Shown: positions 1-8,579, counted from the first letter of the stretch. The stretch is DNA of 64,000 bases from Phycisphaerales bacterium (GCA_013360675.1 JABWBB010000004.1:1-64000); one strand, 5' to 3'. Numbers and translations are program-made. The notes: generated by a model from the letters alone, not told the origin.

Positions 1-192
1 CACCGGCTTGCGCTCGAGCGCACGCTCGAGGCCATCGACGACGCGGCGCGATGGAGCGGGGAAGCGCACGCGCCCGAGCTCGTCGCCGCGGGGCTGCGAC
101 GGGCGCTCGATCTGGTGGGCGAGCTGGCCGGCCGCCTGACGCCCGACGAGGTGCTCGGGCGGATCTTCGCGGGGTTCTGCATCGGCAAGTAG
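1..192 (+). CDS. mnmE: MnmE (TrmE) tRNA-modification GTPase, C-terminal fragment
   Basis: The frame is open from base 1 and encodes the last 63 residues of a protein whose start lies outside the window. It ends in the sequence FCIGK, the hallmark C-terminus of MnmE. MnmE works with MnmG to place the carboxymethylaminomethyl group on U34 of tRNAs, and the tail cysteine is known to be essential for that activity in E. coli. The helix before it is rich in Leu, Ala, Glu and Arg, as in the MnmE helical domain. The GTPase domain is not in the window. The call rests on the tail motif and the helical pattern. Confidence 0.85.
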   Translation, partial: HRLALERTLEAIDDAARWSGEAHAPELVAAGLRRALDLVGELAGRLTPDEVLGRIFAGFCIGK

Positions 193-247
193 CCACGATC
201 GGCGGTGAAACTTGGGGTTTTCGGTCCTCGCGGGCGTGGTGATGCGG

Positions 248-253
248 TAGGAT
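248..253 (+). promoter_or_regulatory. -10 element TAGGAT for a leaderless clpS transcript
   Basis: The hexamer TAGGAT ends six bases before the clpS ATG at 260. A transcript starting the usual six to eight bases after it would begin at or beside the start codon. No Shine-Dalgarno sequence lies between them. Confidence 0.5.
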
Positions 254-259
254 GGTTCC

Positions 260-604
260 ATGGAACAGGCCCCTGAACCCACGCCTCCGGCGCAGCCCGC
301 CCCCGAGACGACCGCTCCTGCGGCGTCCACGGCGACGGCGGTAAAGCCCAAGCCCCCGCGGGTGGATTCGCTCCCTCCCTTCCGCGTGCTGCTGCACAAC
401 GATGACGTGAACGAGATCCTGTACGTGGTGGGGACGATCCAGGAACTGACGACGCTGACCCGAGAACACGCGGTGCTGGCCACGCTCGAGGCGCACCGCA
501 CGGGCGTCACGCTGCTGCTCACGACCCATAAGGAACGGGCCGAGCTCTACCGCGATCAGTTCAAGTCCAAGAAGCTGACGGTCACGATCGAGCCGGCGAC
601 CTGA
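260..604 (+). CDS. clpS: ClpS, adaptor of the ClpAP protease
   Basis: This 114-residue protein is the N-degron adaptor that delivers substrates with destabilising N-terminal residues to the ClpA unfoldase. The first 35 residues are a flexible Pro/Ala/Thr-rich arm, which in ClpS proteins enters the ClpA pore. The folded core begins at PPFRVLLHNDDVN, with the conserved Asn-Asp-Asp that lines the N-degron pocket, and continues to LEAHRTG, where the family histidine lies. No clpA is nearby, so the gene is detached from its partner. A weak inverted repeat (AGGCCA at 604-609, TGGCCT at 624-629) follows the stop codon but has no U-tract. Confidence 0.93.
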   Translation: MEQAPEPTPPAQPAPETTAPAASTATAVKPKPPRVDSLPPFRVLLHNDDVNEILYVVGTIQELTTLTREHAVLATLEAHRTGVTLLLTTHKERAELYRDQFKSKKLTVTIEPAT

Positions 605-854
605 GGCCATATCACATCTGGTTTGGCCTTGTGCCAACGCGCCGCGGAGTTTTTTCGTCGCGTGCCGGGAATTGTCCCGCATGATCGAGAAGCCTTGGCC
701 ACGTGCCGCAGACCGCGTGCGGGCGGGTGTGTTTCACGCTGCGCCGGATCGAAGATGCAAGTGGGGGTCCGGGCGGACGATGGACTGCATGTCGGCAGGC
801 GTGCAAGGCGGGCTTCTCTACCCGTCACCTGCGTCGGACATGGAGGCGTGAGGC

Positions 855-1334
855 GTGGCAACCACTCTGCATCTCGGGGACTTGCTGGTCCGCAACGGCG
901 TCATCACCCCGCGTCAGCGCGACGACGTGCTCGACGCGCAGCGCACACGGGGCGGGCCCTTTGGCGCGCTCGCCGAAGAAATGTTCGGCGTCAGTCCGCA
1001 GGCGATCGAGAAGGCCTGGGCCGAGCAATACGCCGCCCTGGTGCCCCACATCGATCCGCGGGCGCACAGCATCAACCCGCGGGCGCTCGACACGATCTCG
1101 CGCCGCCAGGCGTGGCAGTTCTGCATCCTGCCGCTGGACTTCGCGGGCGAGGATCTGCTGGCCTGCACCACGCACGACAACCTGATCCGCGCGCTCAAGT
1201 TCGTCGGGTGGCGCCTGGGGCATGCCTGCCAGTTCCTGATCGCCGAACCCGGCCCCATGGGCGAGGCCCTGGCCCGGCACTATCCCTTGGCCGGGATGAC
1301 GCCGGGCGACCTGCGCACGGGGGTGGCGGTGTAG
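855..1334 (+). CDS. Stand-alone MshEN-like domain protein (GspE/PilB N-terminal type)
   Basis: This 159-residue protein begins with LGDLLVRNGVITPRQRDDVL, which matches the pattern of MshEN domains found at the front of type II secretion and type IV pilus ATPases (GspE, PilB, MshE). In several ATPases that domain binds cyclic di-GMP. No ATPase domain follows, so this is a free-standing module. A second helical half (residues about 40-110) and a C-terminal beta segment are visible but carry no motif I recognise. The GTG start has GGAGG eight bases upstream. A pilB homologue is encoded at 10875-12812 and a diguanylate cyclase at 6296-7657, so a role as a c-di-GMP receptor or pilus accessory protein is plausible but inferred. 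Confidence 0.65.
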   Translation: MATTLHLGDLLVRNGVITPRQRDDVLDAQRTRGGPFGALAEEMFGVSPQAIEKAWAEQYAALVPHIDPRAHSINPRALDTISRRQAWQFCILPLDFAGEDLLACTTHDNLIRALKFVGWRLGHACQFLIAEPGPMGEALARHYPLAGMTPGDLRTGVAV

Positions 1335-1456
1335 GCAGCGCGGCCTGGTCCCGGCATGCAGCCCAAGAGCCAGCGAGGGATTTCCTGGCTGGCGAACGCA
1401 AGCGCAGAGAGCCCTCCCTGACGGTCGGGCTGCATGTCAGGCGCATGGCCTTGTCT

Positions 1457-1500
1457 GGGTGCCACCACGCGATGCGAAGACGCATTGGGTAGTGGCACCC
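1457..1500. repeat. 44-base imperfect palindrome (REP-like hairpin)
   Basis: GGGTGCCAC at 1457-1465 is the exact reverse complement of GTGGCACCC at 1492-1500. Inner arms ATGCG (1472-1476) and CGCAT (1481-1485) extend the stem around an AAGA loop. It sits alone between the MshEN-like gene and rimO. No U-tract follows, so a simple terminator is less likely than a REP-type element. I saw no second copy in the window. Confidence 0.6.
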
Positions 1501-1528
1501 GGTTCCGGAGCGATTGAGCCACCCTCCC

Positions 1529-1534
1529 TACGAT
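1529..1534 (+). promoter_or_regulatory. -10 element TACGAT next to the rimO start
   Basis: TACGAT is followed by five G residues and then the GTG start of rimO at 1540, the same layout as at several other genes here. The five Gs are too close to the start to act as a normal Shine-Dalgarno sequence. Confidence 0.4.
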
Positions 1535-1539
1535 GGGGG

Positions 1540-3153
1540 GTGACGAAAAAGACCCGCACAACCAAGCCCAAGGACGACGGGATTCATTCGATCTCGCTGG
1601 TCAGCCTGGGCTGTCCCAAGAACCTGGTGGACTCCGAGAAGATGCTCGGGCTCCTCGCCGAGGCGGGCCTCACGCCCGTCTCGTGCGACGCGGACTCATT
1701 CGGCGGGGCCGACGCGGTGGTCGTCAACACCTGTGGCTTTCTCGAAGCCTCGAAGGACGAGTCGCTGGGGGTCATCAAGGAGGCCATCGCCGCCAAGGAG
1801 CGGGGCGAACTCAAGCGGGTCGTCGTCGCGGGCTGCCTGGTGCAGCGTCACCGGGCCAAGATGCTTGAGTGGGCGCCGGGCATCGACGCGATGGTGGGGG
1901 TCTTTGATCGCGACAAGATCGTCGAGGCCGTCCGCGGCGGGGCCGAACGGACCACGCTCGACGGCGCGCCCGGGTACTGGATCTCGGGCAATGCGCTCAT
2001 CGCGGCGAAGGAGCGCGGGCGCAATGTCACGGGCCTGACCATCGGCGGCAAGAACGACACGGGCGTGGGCTACTTTGAGGACGACTCGGCCCGCCTGCGC
2101 CTCACGCCGCGCCATTACGCGTATTTGCGGGTGGGCGAGGGGTGCAACCAGAACTGCGCGTTCTGCACCATCCCGTCGATCCGGGGCAAGATGCGGAGCA
2201 AGCCCGTCGAGGCGATCGTGCGCGAGGCCAAGGAACTCATCGCCGACGGGGCCTTCGAGCTGATGCTCATCGGGCAGGACACGACAAGCTGGGGCGATGA
2301 CATCGGCAAGGGCATGGCGGCGGGGGCGGGGCTGCCCGCGATGCTCGAGGGCGTCTGCAACGCGATGGACGAGGAAGGCTGCCGCGGGTGGGTGAGACTG
2401 ATGTACGCCTATCCCAGCAACTTTTCCGACGCGATGATCGACGCCTTTGCCGGGCTGGTGTCGCGCGGGCGGCTGCTGCCGTATATCGATATCCCCCTGC
2501 AGCACGCCAGCGACGCGATGCTCACGAAGATGCGCCGCAACGTCACCCGGGCCAAGCAAGAGCACGTCATCACCCGCCTGCGCGAGCGCGTGCCGGGCAT
2601 GCGCATCCGCACCACGTTCATCAGCGGCTTCCCCGGGGAGACGCAGGCCGACCACCAGGAACTCCTCGAGTTCATCGAGAAGATGCGATTCGAGATGGTC
2701 GGGGTCTTCGAGTATTCCAAGGAAGACGGCACCCCCGCGGGTCGCATGGAAGAAGACGACGCCCTGCGCATCCCCGACGATGTCAAGGCCCAGCGGCGCA
2801 GCGAGGTCATGGAACTCCAGCAGCGCATCGCCTTCGAGCAGGCCGCCCACCTGGCGGGCGGGTTCGAGCGCGGCGGGCTGGCCAAGGCCACTCGCGCCGA
2901 CGTGCTCATCGACGCCAAAATGCGCACCAGCGGGCGCAAGACCTCGGGCGTGGGTGAGGGCGGGCGGCTTCACCTGGGTCGCACCAAGTGGCAGGCCCCC
3001 CAGATCGACGGCGTGACCTACATCCAGAGCCGCGAGCCCCTGGCCCCGGGCGAGCTTGTCCCCTGCGCCATCGTGGGGGCGGATGGGTACGACCTGGTCG
3101 CCACGCCCATCTCCGAGCTGTCGGGCGAAGTGAAACTCAAGGTCCTCAAGTAA
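1540..3153 (+). CDS. rimO: RimO, ribosomal protein S12 methylthiotransferase
   Basis: This radical-SAM methylthiotransferase adds a methylthio group to the conserved aspartate of ribosomal protein S12. The N-terminal UPF0004 domain opens with SLGCPKNLVDSEKM and contains NTCGF and AGCLVQR, whose cysteines bind one iron-sulfur cluster. The radical-SAM motif GEGCNQNCAFCTIPSIRGK (CxxxCxxC, residue about 200) binds the second. A TRAM domain ends the protein. At 537 residues it is longer than the usual roughly 440, mainly from an insertion between the first two domains and another near residues 255-280. I chose the GTG at 1540 because longer versions add a non-conserved N-terminus that crosses the upstream palindrome and the -10 element. 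Confidence 0.93.
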   Translation: MTKKTRTTKPKDDGIHSISLVSLGCPKNLVDSEKMLGLLAEAGLTPVSCDADSFGGADAVVVNTCGFLEASKDESLGVIKEAIAAKERGELKRVVVAGCLVQRHRAKMLEWAPGIDAMVGVFDRDKIVEAVRGGAERTTLDGAPGYWISGNALIAAKERGRNVTGLTIGGKNDTGVGYFEDDSARLRLTPRHYAYLRVGEGCNQNCAFCTIPSIRGKMRSKPVEAIVREAKELIADGAFELMLIGQDTTSWGDDIGKGMAAGAGLPAMLEGVCNAMDEEGCRGWVRLMYAYPSNFSDAMIDAFAGLVSRGRLLPYIDIPLQHASDAMLTKMRRNVTRAKQEHVITRLRERVPGMRIRTTFISGFPGETQADHQELLEFIEKMRFEMVGVFEYSKEDGTPAGRMEEDDALRIPDDVKAQRRSEVMELQQRIAFEQAAHLAGGFERGGLAKATRADVLIDAKMRTSGRKTSGVGEGGRLHLGRTKWQAPQIDGVTYIQSREPLAPGELVPCAIVGADGYDLVATPISELSGEVKLKVLK

Positions 3154-3244
3154 CCCCGGCCCTGATCCCGGCGTGGCACCTGATTCGGGGTCGGCGGCAG
3201 CGGAGCGGGTTCGTGGGGTGGACCTTCCAGCCGCGGACGGGGAA

Positions 3245-4501
3245 GTGCCGATACTCTTGCCCACCTTGATCCGATCGTGGCAGACCATCGCCCTGTGTGT
3301 CATCGCCCTGCTGGTGCTGGGGGTGGTGATGGTCAACTCGGCGGGGATGAGCGTGACGCCGGTGGGGGCCGACCGCCCCGAGGCCCCGCCCATCTCGGCC
3401 CGCACGATCCTGACCTCGCGCTCGACGGTGTACATGGCGCTGGCCCTGGCGGCGATGGCGGTCGCCGCCTGCCTCCCGATCCGGGCCTTGTCGTCGTGGG
3501 TGCAGGGCTTTGGGGGGCGGCGTGGGGAAGGGGCGCTCAAGCCGCTGCTGATCGTCGCCGGGGCCATCCTGGCGGTCTGCTGCCTGGTCTACCTGCCGGG
3601 CATCGGGAAAGAGGTCAACGGATCGCACCGCTGGCTGCGATTGCCGATCCCCCAGTTGGGGGATGCGCTCTCGGTGCAGCCCAGCGAGATCGCCAAGTGG
3701 GGTCTGGTGGGGCTGGTGGCCTGGTACGGGGCGGTGCGCCGCGAACGTCTGCCGGAGCTCCTGGGAGGTCTGCTCCCTGGCCTGGTGGCCATCGGCATGG
3801 TCAGCGTGGTCATCGTCAAGGAAGACCTGGGCACAGGCGTGCTGATCGCGACGGTCTGCTGCCTGATGCTGGCGGCGGCGGGGGCGTGGGGGCGTTGGTT
3901 CTGGCAGGCGCTGATCTTCGTGCCCCCGGCGTTGATCGGCGTGGTGCTGGCGGTGGTCACGAGCGACTATCGCACCAAGCGCATCCTGGCCTTCGTGAAC
4001 CCCTACGAGGACGCGCAGGGGATCGGCTATCACACGATCCAGTCGCTGGTCGCGGTGGCGGGGGGGGACATCTTCGGGCGCGGGCTGGGGCACGGGCTGC
4101 AGAAGTTCGCCTACCTGCCCGAGGACACCACCGATTTTCTCTTCGCGATCATCTGCGAGGAACTGGGCGTGCCCGGGGCGATGATCGTCGCCTCGCTCTT
4201 CGCGGGGATCGTCTGGTGCGGGATGACGATCGTGCGGGCCGAGCGCGACATGCTGCTGCGGCTGTGGGGCTTTGGCGTGATCGCCATGGTCGGGCTGCAG
4301 GCGGTCTTCAACCTCGCCGTCGTCACGGGGCTGGCCCCCACCAAGGGCATCGCCCTCCCGCTGCTCTCGTCGGGCGGGACGGGCTGGATCCTGACGGCGT
4401 TCTCGATCGGCATCGTCATCGCGATCGAGCGTTCGCGTGAAGCCGGCGTCGTCACCTCGCGCCTCGAGGCCCACACCGGGGCGGCGTCGGTCGCGGCATG
4501 A
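3245..4501 (+). CDS. ftsW: FtsW/SpoVE-type peptidoglycan glycosyltransferase
   Basis: This polytopic membrane protein of the SEDS family polymerises lipid II into glycan strands. About ten hydrophobic segments are visible. The conserved loop with VQPSEIAKWG, the KEDLGTGVL segment and the C-terminal LPLLSSGGTGW are SEDS hallmarks. It overlaps murG by four bases (ATGA) and is therefore probably translationally coupled to it. That pairing favours FtsW over RodA, which is encoded separately at 31195. The start is uncertain: GTG codons occur at 3173, 3218 and 3245 and a TTG at 3266. A GATACT hexamer at 3250-3255 would fit a start as late as 3266. An insertion of about 40 residues separates the first hydrophobic segments. 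Confidence 0.88.
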   Translation: MPILLPTLIRSWQTIALCVIALLVLGVVMVNSAGMSVTPVGADRPEAPPISARTILTSRSTVYMALALAAMAVAACLPIRALSSWVQGFGGRRGEGALKPLLIVAGAILAVCCLVYLPGIGKEVNGSHRWLRLPIPQLGDALSVQPSEIAKWGLVGLVAWYGAVRRERLPELLGGLLPGLVAIGMVSVVIVKEDLGTGVLIATVCCLMLAAAGAWGRWFWQALIFVPPALIGVVLAVVTSDYRTKRILAFVNPYEDAQGIGYHTIQSLVAVAGGDIFGRGLGHGLQKFAYLPEDTTDFLFAIICEELGVPGAMIVASLFAGIVWCGMTIVRAERDMLLRLWGFGVIAMVGLQAVFNLAVVTGLAPTKGIALPLLSSGGTGWILTAFSIGIVIAIERSREAGVVTSRLEAHTGAASVAA

Positions 4502-5628
4502 GCCCGTCGGACCTGAGCGTCATCTTCGCCGGGGGCGGCACGGGGGGGCACCTCTTCCCCGCGCTGGCCATCGCGCAGGCCCTGCACCGCACGCACCCGG
4601 GGGCACGCTCGATCTTTGTCTGTTCGCAGCGCCCGCTTGATGCACGCATCCTGGCGGGCGAGCGCATCGCCGAGCGCGAGATTGATTTTCGCCCGATCCC
4701 CGCGCAGCCGGTGGGGCTCTCGCCGCGCCGTTTGTTTGCATTCGTGCGCGGGTGGGGCGGGGCGGTGCGGGCCTCGCGAGCGATCATGGCAGAGGAGAAG
4801 GCCGCGGGTCGGGGCGTGGTAGTGGCGGCGATGGGGGGCTTTGTCGCCGCCCCCGCGGTGCGAGCGGCGGTACTCGAGGGGTGCCCGGCGGTGATGGTGA
4901 ACCTCGACGCGGTGCCGGGCAAGGCAAACCGATGGATTGCCAAGCGGGTGGATCGGGTGCTGACCGCGCTCCCGGTGAAGGGGCGCGAAGCGTGGCGGTG
5001 TGTGGGGCCGATCGTGCGCGAGGGGGCGGTGGCCCGTGACGGGGCGATGGCCTGTCGCGCGCGCCTGGGGCTTGATCCCGCGCGCCCGACGCTGCTGGTG
5101 ACGGGGGGTAGCCAGGGGGCGCAGACGATCAATCGATTGGTCACCGATCGTGCGCACGAGGGCGGCTTGTCGGGGTGGCAGGTGATCCACCAGGCCGGGG
5201 CGGGCGGGGCCGACGCCGTGCGTGCGGTTTATGAGCGTGCGGGCGTGGCGTGCGTGGTGGAAGAGTTCATCCGCGATATGGGAACGGCGTGGGGGGCGGC
5301 GGATCTGTGCGTCAGCCGCGCGGGCGCGGGGAGCGTGGCCGAAGCCTGGGCGAACCGGGTTCCGACGTTGTTCCTGCCGTATCCGTTCCATCGCGACGGG
5401 CATCAGGCGGCCAATGCGATGGTGCTGGTGAGGATGGGCGGCGCGGTACTGGCGACCGACCGGATCGACCCTGGGGCGAACACGCGGGTGGTGGCGCCGA
5501 TTCTGCAACGGCTGCTGGTGGATGCGGGGGAGCGTTCGCGAATGCGTGACGCGCTGGGGACGCCCGGACAGGCGTCAGGAGCCGCACAGGCGGCAGCGGC
5601 CCTGTGTGAATGCGTATTTCCCGCGTAG
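4498..5628 (+). CDS. murG: MurG, lipid II synthase (UDP-GlcNAc transferase)
   Basis: MurG adds GlcNAc to undecaprenyl-PP-MurNAc-pentapeptide on the inner face of the membrane, giving lipid II. The N-terminal glycine loop FAGGGTGGHLFPALAIA is diagnostic for the family. The second half contains VTGGSQGAQTIN and the donor-binding SRAGAGSVAEAWANRVP, followed by PYPFHRDGHQAANA with the conserved His and Gln. At 376 residues the length is normal. The ATG overlaps the ftsW stop, so lipid II synthesis and its polymerase are coupled. The usual dcw-cluster neighbours murD and murC are not adjacent, so only this pair remains together. Confidence 0.95.
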   Translation: MSPSDLSVIFAGGGTGGHLFPALAIAQALHRTHPGARSIFVCSQRPLDARILAGERIAEREIDFRPIPAQPVGLSPRRLFAFVRGWGGAVRASRAIMAEEKAAGRGVVVAAMGGFVAAPAVRAAVLEGCPAVMVNLDAVPGKANRWIAKRVDRVLTALPVKGREAWRCVGPIVREGAVARDGAMACRARLGLDPARPTLLVTGGSQGAQTINRLVTDRAHEGGLSGWQVIHQAGAGGADAVRAVYERAGVACVVEEFIRDMGTAWGAADLCVSRAGAGSVAEAWANRVPTLFLPYPFHRDGHQAANAMVLVRMGGAVLATDRIDPGANTRVVAPILQRLLVDAGERSRMRDALGTPGQASGAAQAAAALCECVFPA

Positions 5629-5658
5629 ATTTTGGACCCATCGGGGTCGTGCATTCTG

Positions 5659-5664
5659 TACACT
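5659..5664 (+). promoter_or_regulatory. -10 element TACACT, leaderless layout
   Basis: TACACT ends six bases before the ATG at 5671, and no Shine-Dalgarno sequence is present. A TTGGAC hexamer at 5632-5637 is possible as -35 but the spacer of 21 bases is long. Confidence 0.45.
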
Positions 5665-5670
5665 CTGGGT

Positions 5671-6207
5671 ATGACCGGCGGAGCCGATCGAACAGTGGCG
5701 AGGAGCGCGCGGTGCGTCGTGTGGCACGAGCGGGGGGGCGGGCTCGACCCGGACCTTGGCTCGACCCTGGCACGCATGCAGGGCTTTCGCGTCGTCCGCT
5801 GCGACAGCGACCTTCAGGCGTTTGCGCAGGTGTGCGCCGCGTCTCGCGCGGGCGAGCGCGTCACGCTGCTGCTCGTCGAGCCGTCGCGATTGACGGGCCT
5901 GAGCCACGCGCTGGCGGCGACCGCAACCTACACGCCTCAGGTGCAGATCTGGCGGTTCGAAGCGGGGGCGGCCAAAACTCTGGCGGCGTACACGTCCGTA
6001 CCGAAACCAGTCGCGACTGAGACGACTCCACCCACACGGTTGAAGATGCCCGCGGGGCCGCCGCGGCTTCGGCTGGCGGGCGAGGGGGCTAGCCCGAGCG
6101 TGCCGGCACCCGAGCCGGCCAACGATGAGGACGCGCCCCGCACGCCGCTGCTGACTGATGAGGAGCTGGCGATGCTGTTGGCCACCGACAAGGCCAAGCG
6201 AGGGTGA
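5671..6207 (+). CDS. Unknown protein, possibly a degenerate receiver-like domain
   Basis: This 178-residue protein matches no family I know. The first 100 residues alternate short hydrophobic strands (CVVWHE, FRVVRC, TLLLVEP, QVQIWRF) with helices, the rhythm of a response-regulator-like alpha/beta fold, but no phosphoacceptor aspartate set is evident. The rest is a Pro/Ala/Thr-rich linker and a short acidic helix ending LLTDEELAMLLATDKAKRG. It lies 88 bases ahead of a diguanylate cyclase whose own N-terminus has a similar pattern, so the two may work together (inference). The ATG at 5671 was chosen over an upstream codon because of the promoter element just before it. Confidence 0.6.
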   Translation: MTGGADRTVARSARCVVWHERGGGLDPDLGSTLARMQGFRVVRCDSDLQAFAQVCAASRAGERVTLLLVEPSRLTGLSHALAATATYTPQVQIWRFEAGAAKTLAAYTSVPKPVATETTPPTRLKMPAGPPRLRLAGEGASPSVPAPEPANDEDAPRTPLLTDEELAMLLATDKAKRG

Positions 6208-6295
6208 GCGTTCTCGGACGTGGAGATCGGCGGAAGGGCGATGTCGGGCCAACGATGAACCCGGATCGGGTCGAACTACTAGGAGTAGGTGCGTA

Positions 6296-7657
6296 GTGAA
6301 CGGATCGGAGGCACGTCGCCGGGTGAACGACGCCACGGACAGGCTCGATTTGCGCGTGATCCTCGTCGGTCGGACGGGGCTGGACGCGGCATTGCGCCTG
6401 GACCCGGGGATCGATCTTGCGCGCGCGGGCACGCCGATGGAGGCCATCGGCGAGTTGTCCAGCCCGCTCTCGTCGGATTCGCCCGCCAGCACGCTGGTGA
6501 TCGTCGGGGTCGAGGTACAGAGAGAAATGGCCGCCGCGGGGGCGACGCGCCTGGTCGAGTTCATCGGGGGCCTGCGCACGGTGGACCCTGGCGTGCGCGT
6601 GCTGCGCATGGCGGGCCCTGGCACGGGTGGCGGCGTGACCATCGGAGCGGATCTGTATGACGGGATGATCGAGCCGGGGGCGAGTGCGGCGGCGGTGCGT
6701 GAGATGACCCGCGCCCGAGGGCCTATCCAGTCGGTGATCGCCGAGCCGCTGCAGGGGCCGCGCACGGATGAGGGGCTTGAAGAGCTGCTCGCGGGCGGCG
6801 CTGCCGCACCACGACCGAATGCGACCGACGAGCGCACGACCGGGGACTTGGTGCCGGTGACGCTGGTGCTGCGCGGGCAGGACCCGCAGGCGGCGTGTGT
6901 GGCGCTGATCCGTTCTCGCCTGGGCGACCCATCGATCGAGTTCATCGCGGGCGATGCCGGGAATGCGTCGTGTGCGCCCGTGGCGTGGGAATCGCAGTGC
7001 TATGGGCATCTGCGATCTTCACGAACCAACGCCGCGCTGCTGGCGCCCCATGCCCGCTGGATGGCCGCCTGGATGAGGCTGTGCGATCAACAGTCGCAGT
7101 TGCGAGATGCGGCGTTCACCGATTCGCTGACGGGGGCGAAGAACCGCCGCTATTTCGACGGGTTCCTGGCGCGGGTGCTCGAGCAGGCGCGCGAGGCTCG
7201 GCGCAGCGTGACGGTGATGGTCTTCGACATCGACGATTTCAAGAAATACAACGACAAGTACGGGCACGACGCGGGGGACGAGATCTTGCGCGAGGCCGTG
7301 CGCCTGATGCGCAGTGTGATCCGCCCCTCGGACTGCGTCTGCCGCATCGGCGGGGATGAGTTTGGCGTGATCTTCAACGAGCCCGAGGGTCCGCGCCAGG
7401 AGGGCTCGCGCCCGCCGTCGGATGTCTTCGGGCTGGCGCAGCGCTTCCAGCAGCAGATCTCGGCGCACCGCTTCCCCAAGCTCGCCGACCTCGCGCCGGG
7501 CACGCTGACGATCTCGGGCGGGCTGGCGACCTTCCCGTGGGACGGCACAACCCCAGAGCAGCTTGTCTCGCGGGCCGACCAGCTCGCCATGCAGAGCAAG
7601 CGCCAGGGAAAGAACGCCATCACGGTTGGCCCGGGCGCGCTCCGCGGCGGGCGTTAA
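6296..7657 (+). CDS. Diguanylate cyclase with an unrecognised sensor domain
   Basis: The C-terminal GGDEF domain (about residues 265-450) makes cyclic di-GMP from two GTP. It has DSLTGAKNRRYF, VFDIDDFKKYNDKYGHDAGD and the active-site loop RIGGDEFG. An RPSD sequence lies five residues before that loop, in the position of the RxxD inhibitory site, so product feedback is likely. The first 250 residues look like a degenerate receiver-type alpha/beta domain (LRVILVGRTG, STLVIVGVEV, VRVLRM) plus a linker region. No membrane segment is visible, so the enzyme should be cytoplasmic. The GTG start at 6296 has AGGAG about ten bases upstream. The gene follows an unknown protein with a similar N-terminal pattern. 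Confidence 0.88.
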   Translation: MNGSEARRRVNDATDRLDLRVILVGRTGLDAALRLDPGIDLARAGTPMEAIGELSSPLSSDSPASTLVIVGVEVQREMAAAGATRLVEFIGGLRTVDPGVRVLRMAGPGTGGGVTIGADLYDGMIEPGASAAAVREMTRARGPIQSVIAEPLQGPRTDEGLEELLAGGAAAPRPNATDERTTGDLVPVTLVLRGQDPQAACVALIRSRLGDPSIEFIAGDAGNASCAPVAWESQCYGHLRSSRTNAALLAPHARWMAAWMRLCDQQSQLRDAAFTDSLTGAKNRRYFDGFLARVLEQAREARRSVTVMVFDIDDFKKYNDKYGHDAGDEILREAVRLMRSVIRPSDCVCRIGGDEFGVIFNEPEGPRQEGSRPPSDVFGLAQRFQQQISAHRFPKLADLAPGTLTISGGLATFPWDGTTPEQLVSRADQLAMQSKRQGKNAITVGPGALRGGR

Positions 7658-7669
7658 GACCTCTCGTGC

Positions 7670-7675
7670 TACCCT
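7670..7675 (+). promoter_or_regulatory. -10 element TACCCT, leaderless layout
   Basis: TACCCT ends six bases before the GTG at 7682. The intervening GCGAGC contains no ribosome-binding sequence. Confidence 0.45.
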
Positions 7676-7681
7676 GCGAGC

Positions 7682-8575
7682 GTGGCGCGACGTTATGACA
7701 TGCTGGTGCTCGATCTCGACGGGACAGTACTCGACCCGGCGGGGGTGGTGACGCCGCGCACGCGCGACGCCGTCCAGCAGGCTCGCGACGCGGGAATGCG
7801 CGTGACGCTCTGCACGGGGCGCGGCCTGGTCGAGGCCCGCCCGGCGGTCGTGGCCCTGAACCAGCAAGACCCGGTGATCGTGGCGGGGGGGTCGATCATC
7901 GCCTGCCCGGCGACGCGGCGCACGCTCCACCGCTTTGCGCTCGACCTGTCCCTGGTATCGCGCGCGGTCGAACGATTGCTCGCGCACGACCACCCCGCGA
8001 TGGTGCTCAAAGACCCCGTCGCCGCGGGGTATGACTATCTGATCGTGCGCGGCCCGCGGGGTCTGCGCCTCGACCCGGTGACGGACTGGTGGTTCGACCA
8101 CCTCAACGTCAGCGTGCGCTACGTCGACCACCTCGACGACGACGAGCACCCCGAGCACACGGTGCGGGTGGGGGCGTGCGGCCTGTCGGGGCGGATGGCG
8201 ACGGTGCGCGACGCGCTGCACGAGGCCTGCGGGCGCGAATCGCTGATCCACCACTTCCCCGCGGTGATTGCCCCCGAGCACGCCGGGCGGGCAATCAACG
8301 GGCAGACCATCGACGTGCTCGAACTCTTCCACCTGAGCGCGAACAAGTGGGAGAGCGTGCGCGTGCTGGCGGAGGGGTGGAAGATCCCCCCTGCCCGCAT
8401 CTGCGCCATCGGCGACCAGGTGAACGATGTGTCGATGATCGAGCAGGCGGGGCTTGGCATCGCCATGGGCAACGCGATCGAGCCCGTGCGCAAGGCAGCG
8501 AAGCGGCACACGAAGCGCAACGACGAGGACGGCGTGGCGCACGCGATCGAGCAGGTGCTCGGCGGCCACTGGTGA
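7682..8575 (+). CDS. HAD-superfamily phosphatase, Cof/YbiV type
   Basis: This 297-residue cytoplasmic hydrolase has the HAD nucleophile motif DLDGTVLD near the N-terminus, motif II in TLCTGRG, and motif IV in GDQVNDVSMIEQAG followed by GIAMGNA. The large middle insert (about residues 85-200) is the C2-type cap seen in Cof-type sugar and nucleotide phosphatases. The substrate cannot be read from the sequence. The GTG start is preceded by a leaderless-type promoter. The gene converges tail to tail, four bases apart, with a pseudopilin gene on the other strand. Confidence 0.88.
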   Translation: MARRYDMLVLDLDGTVLDPAGVVTPRTRDAVQQARDAGMRVTLCTGRGLVEARPAVVALNQQDPVIVAGGSIIACPATRRTLHRFALDLSLVSRAVERLLAHDHPAMVLKDPVAAGYDYLIVRGPRGLRLDPVTDWWFDHLNVSVRYVDHLDDDEHPEHTVRVGACGLSGRMATVRDALHEACGRESLIHHFPAVIAPEHAGRAINGQTIDVLELFHLSANKWESVRVLAEGWKIPPARICAIGDQVNDVSMIEQAGLGIAMGNAIEPVRKAAKRHTKRNDEDGVAHAIEQVLGGHW

Positions 8576-8579
8576 ACGT

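Noticed and set aside
605-854. Possible small gene between clpS and the MshEN-like gene
   Set aside because: Only overlapping frames with no ribosome-binding site and no consistent codon bias are present.
1696-3567. 623-codon minus-strand open frame opposite rimO
   Set aside because: It runs antisense to a clear RimO. Long antisense frames are expected in GC-rich coding DNA, and its translation is an Arg/His/Pro/Gly-rich pattern with no domain.
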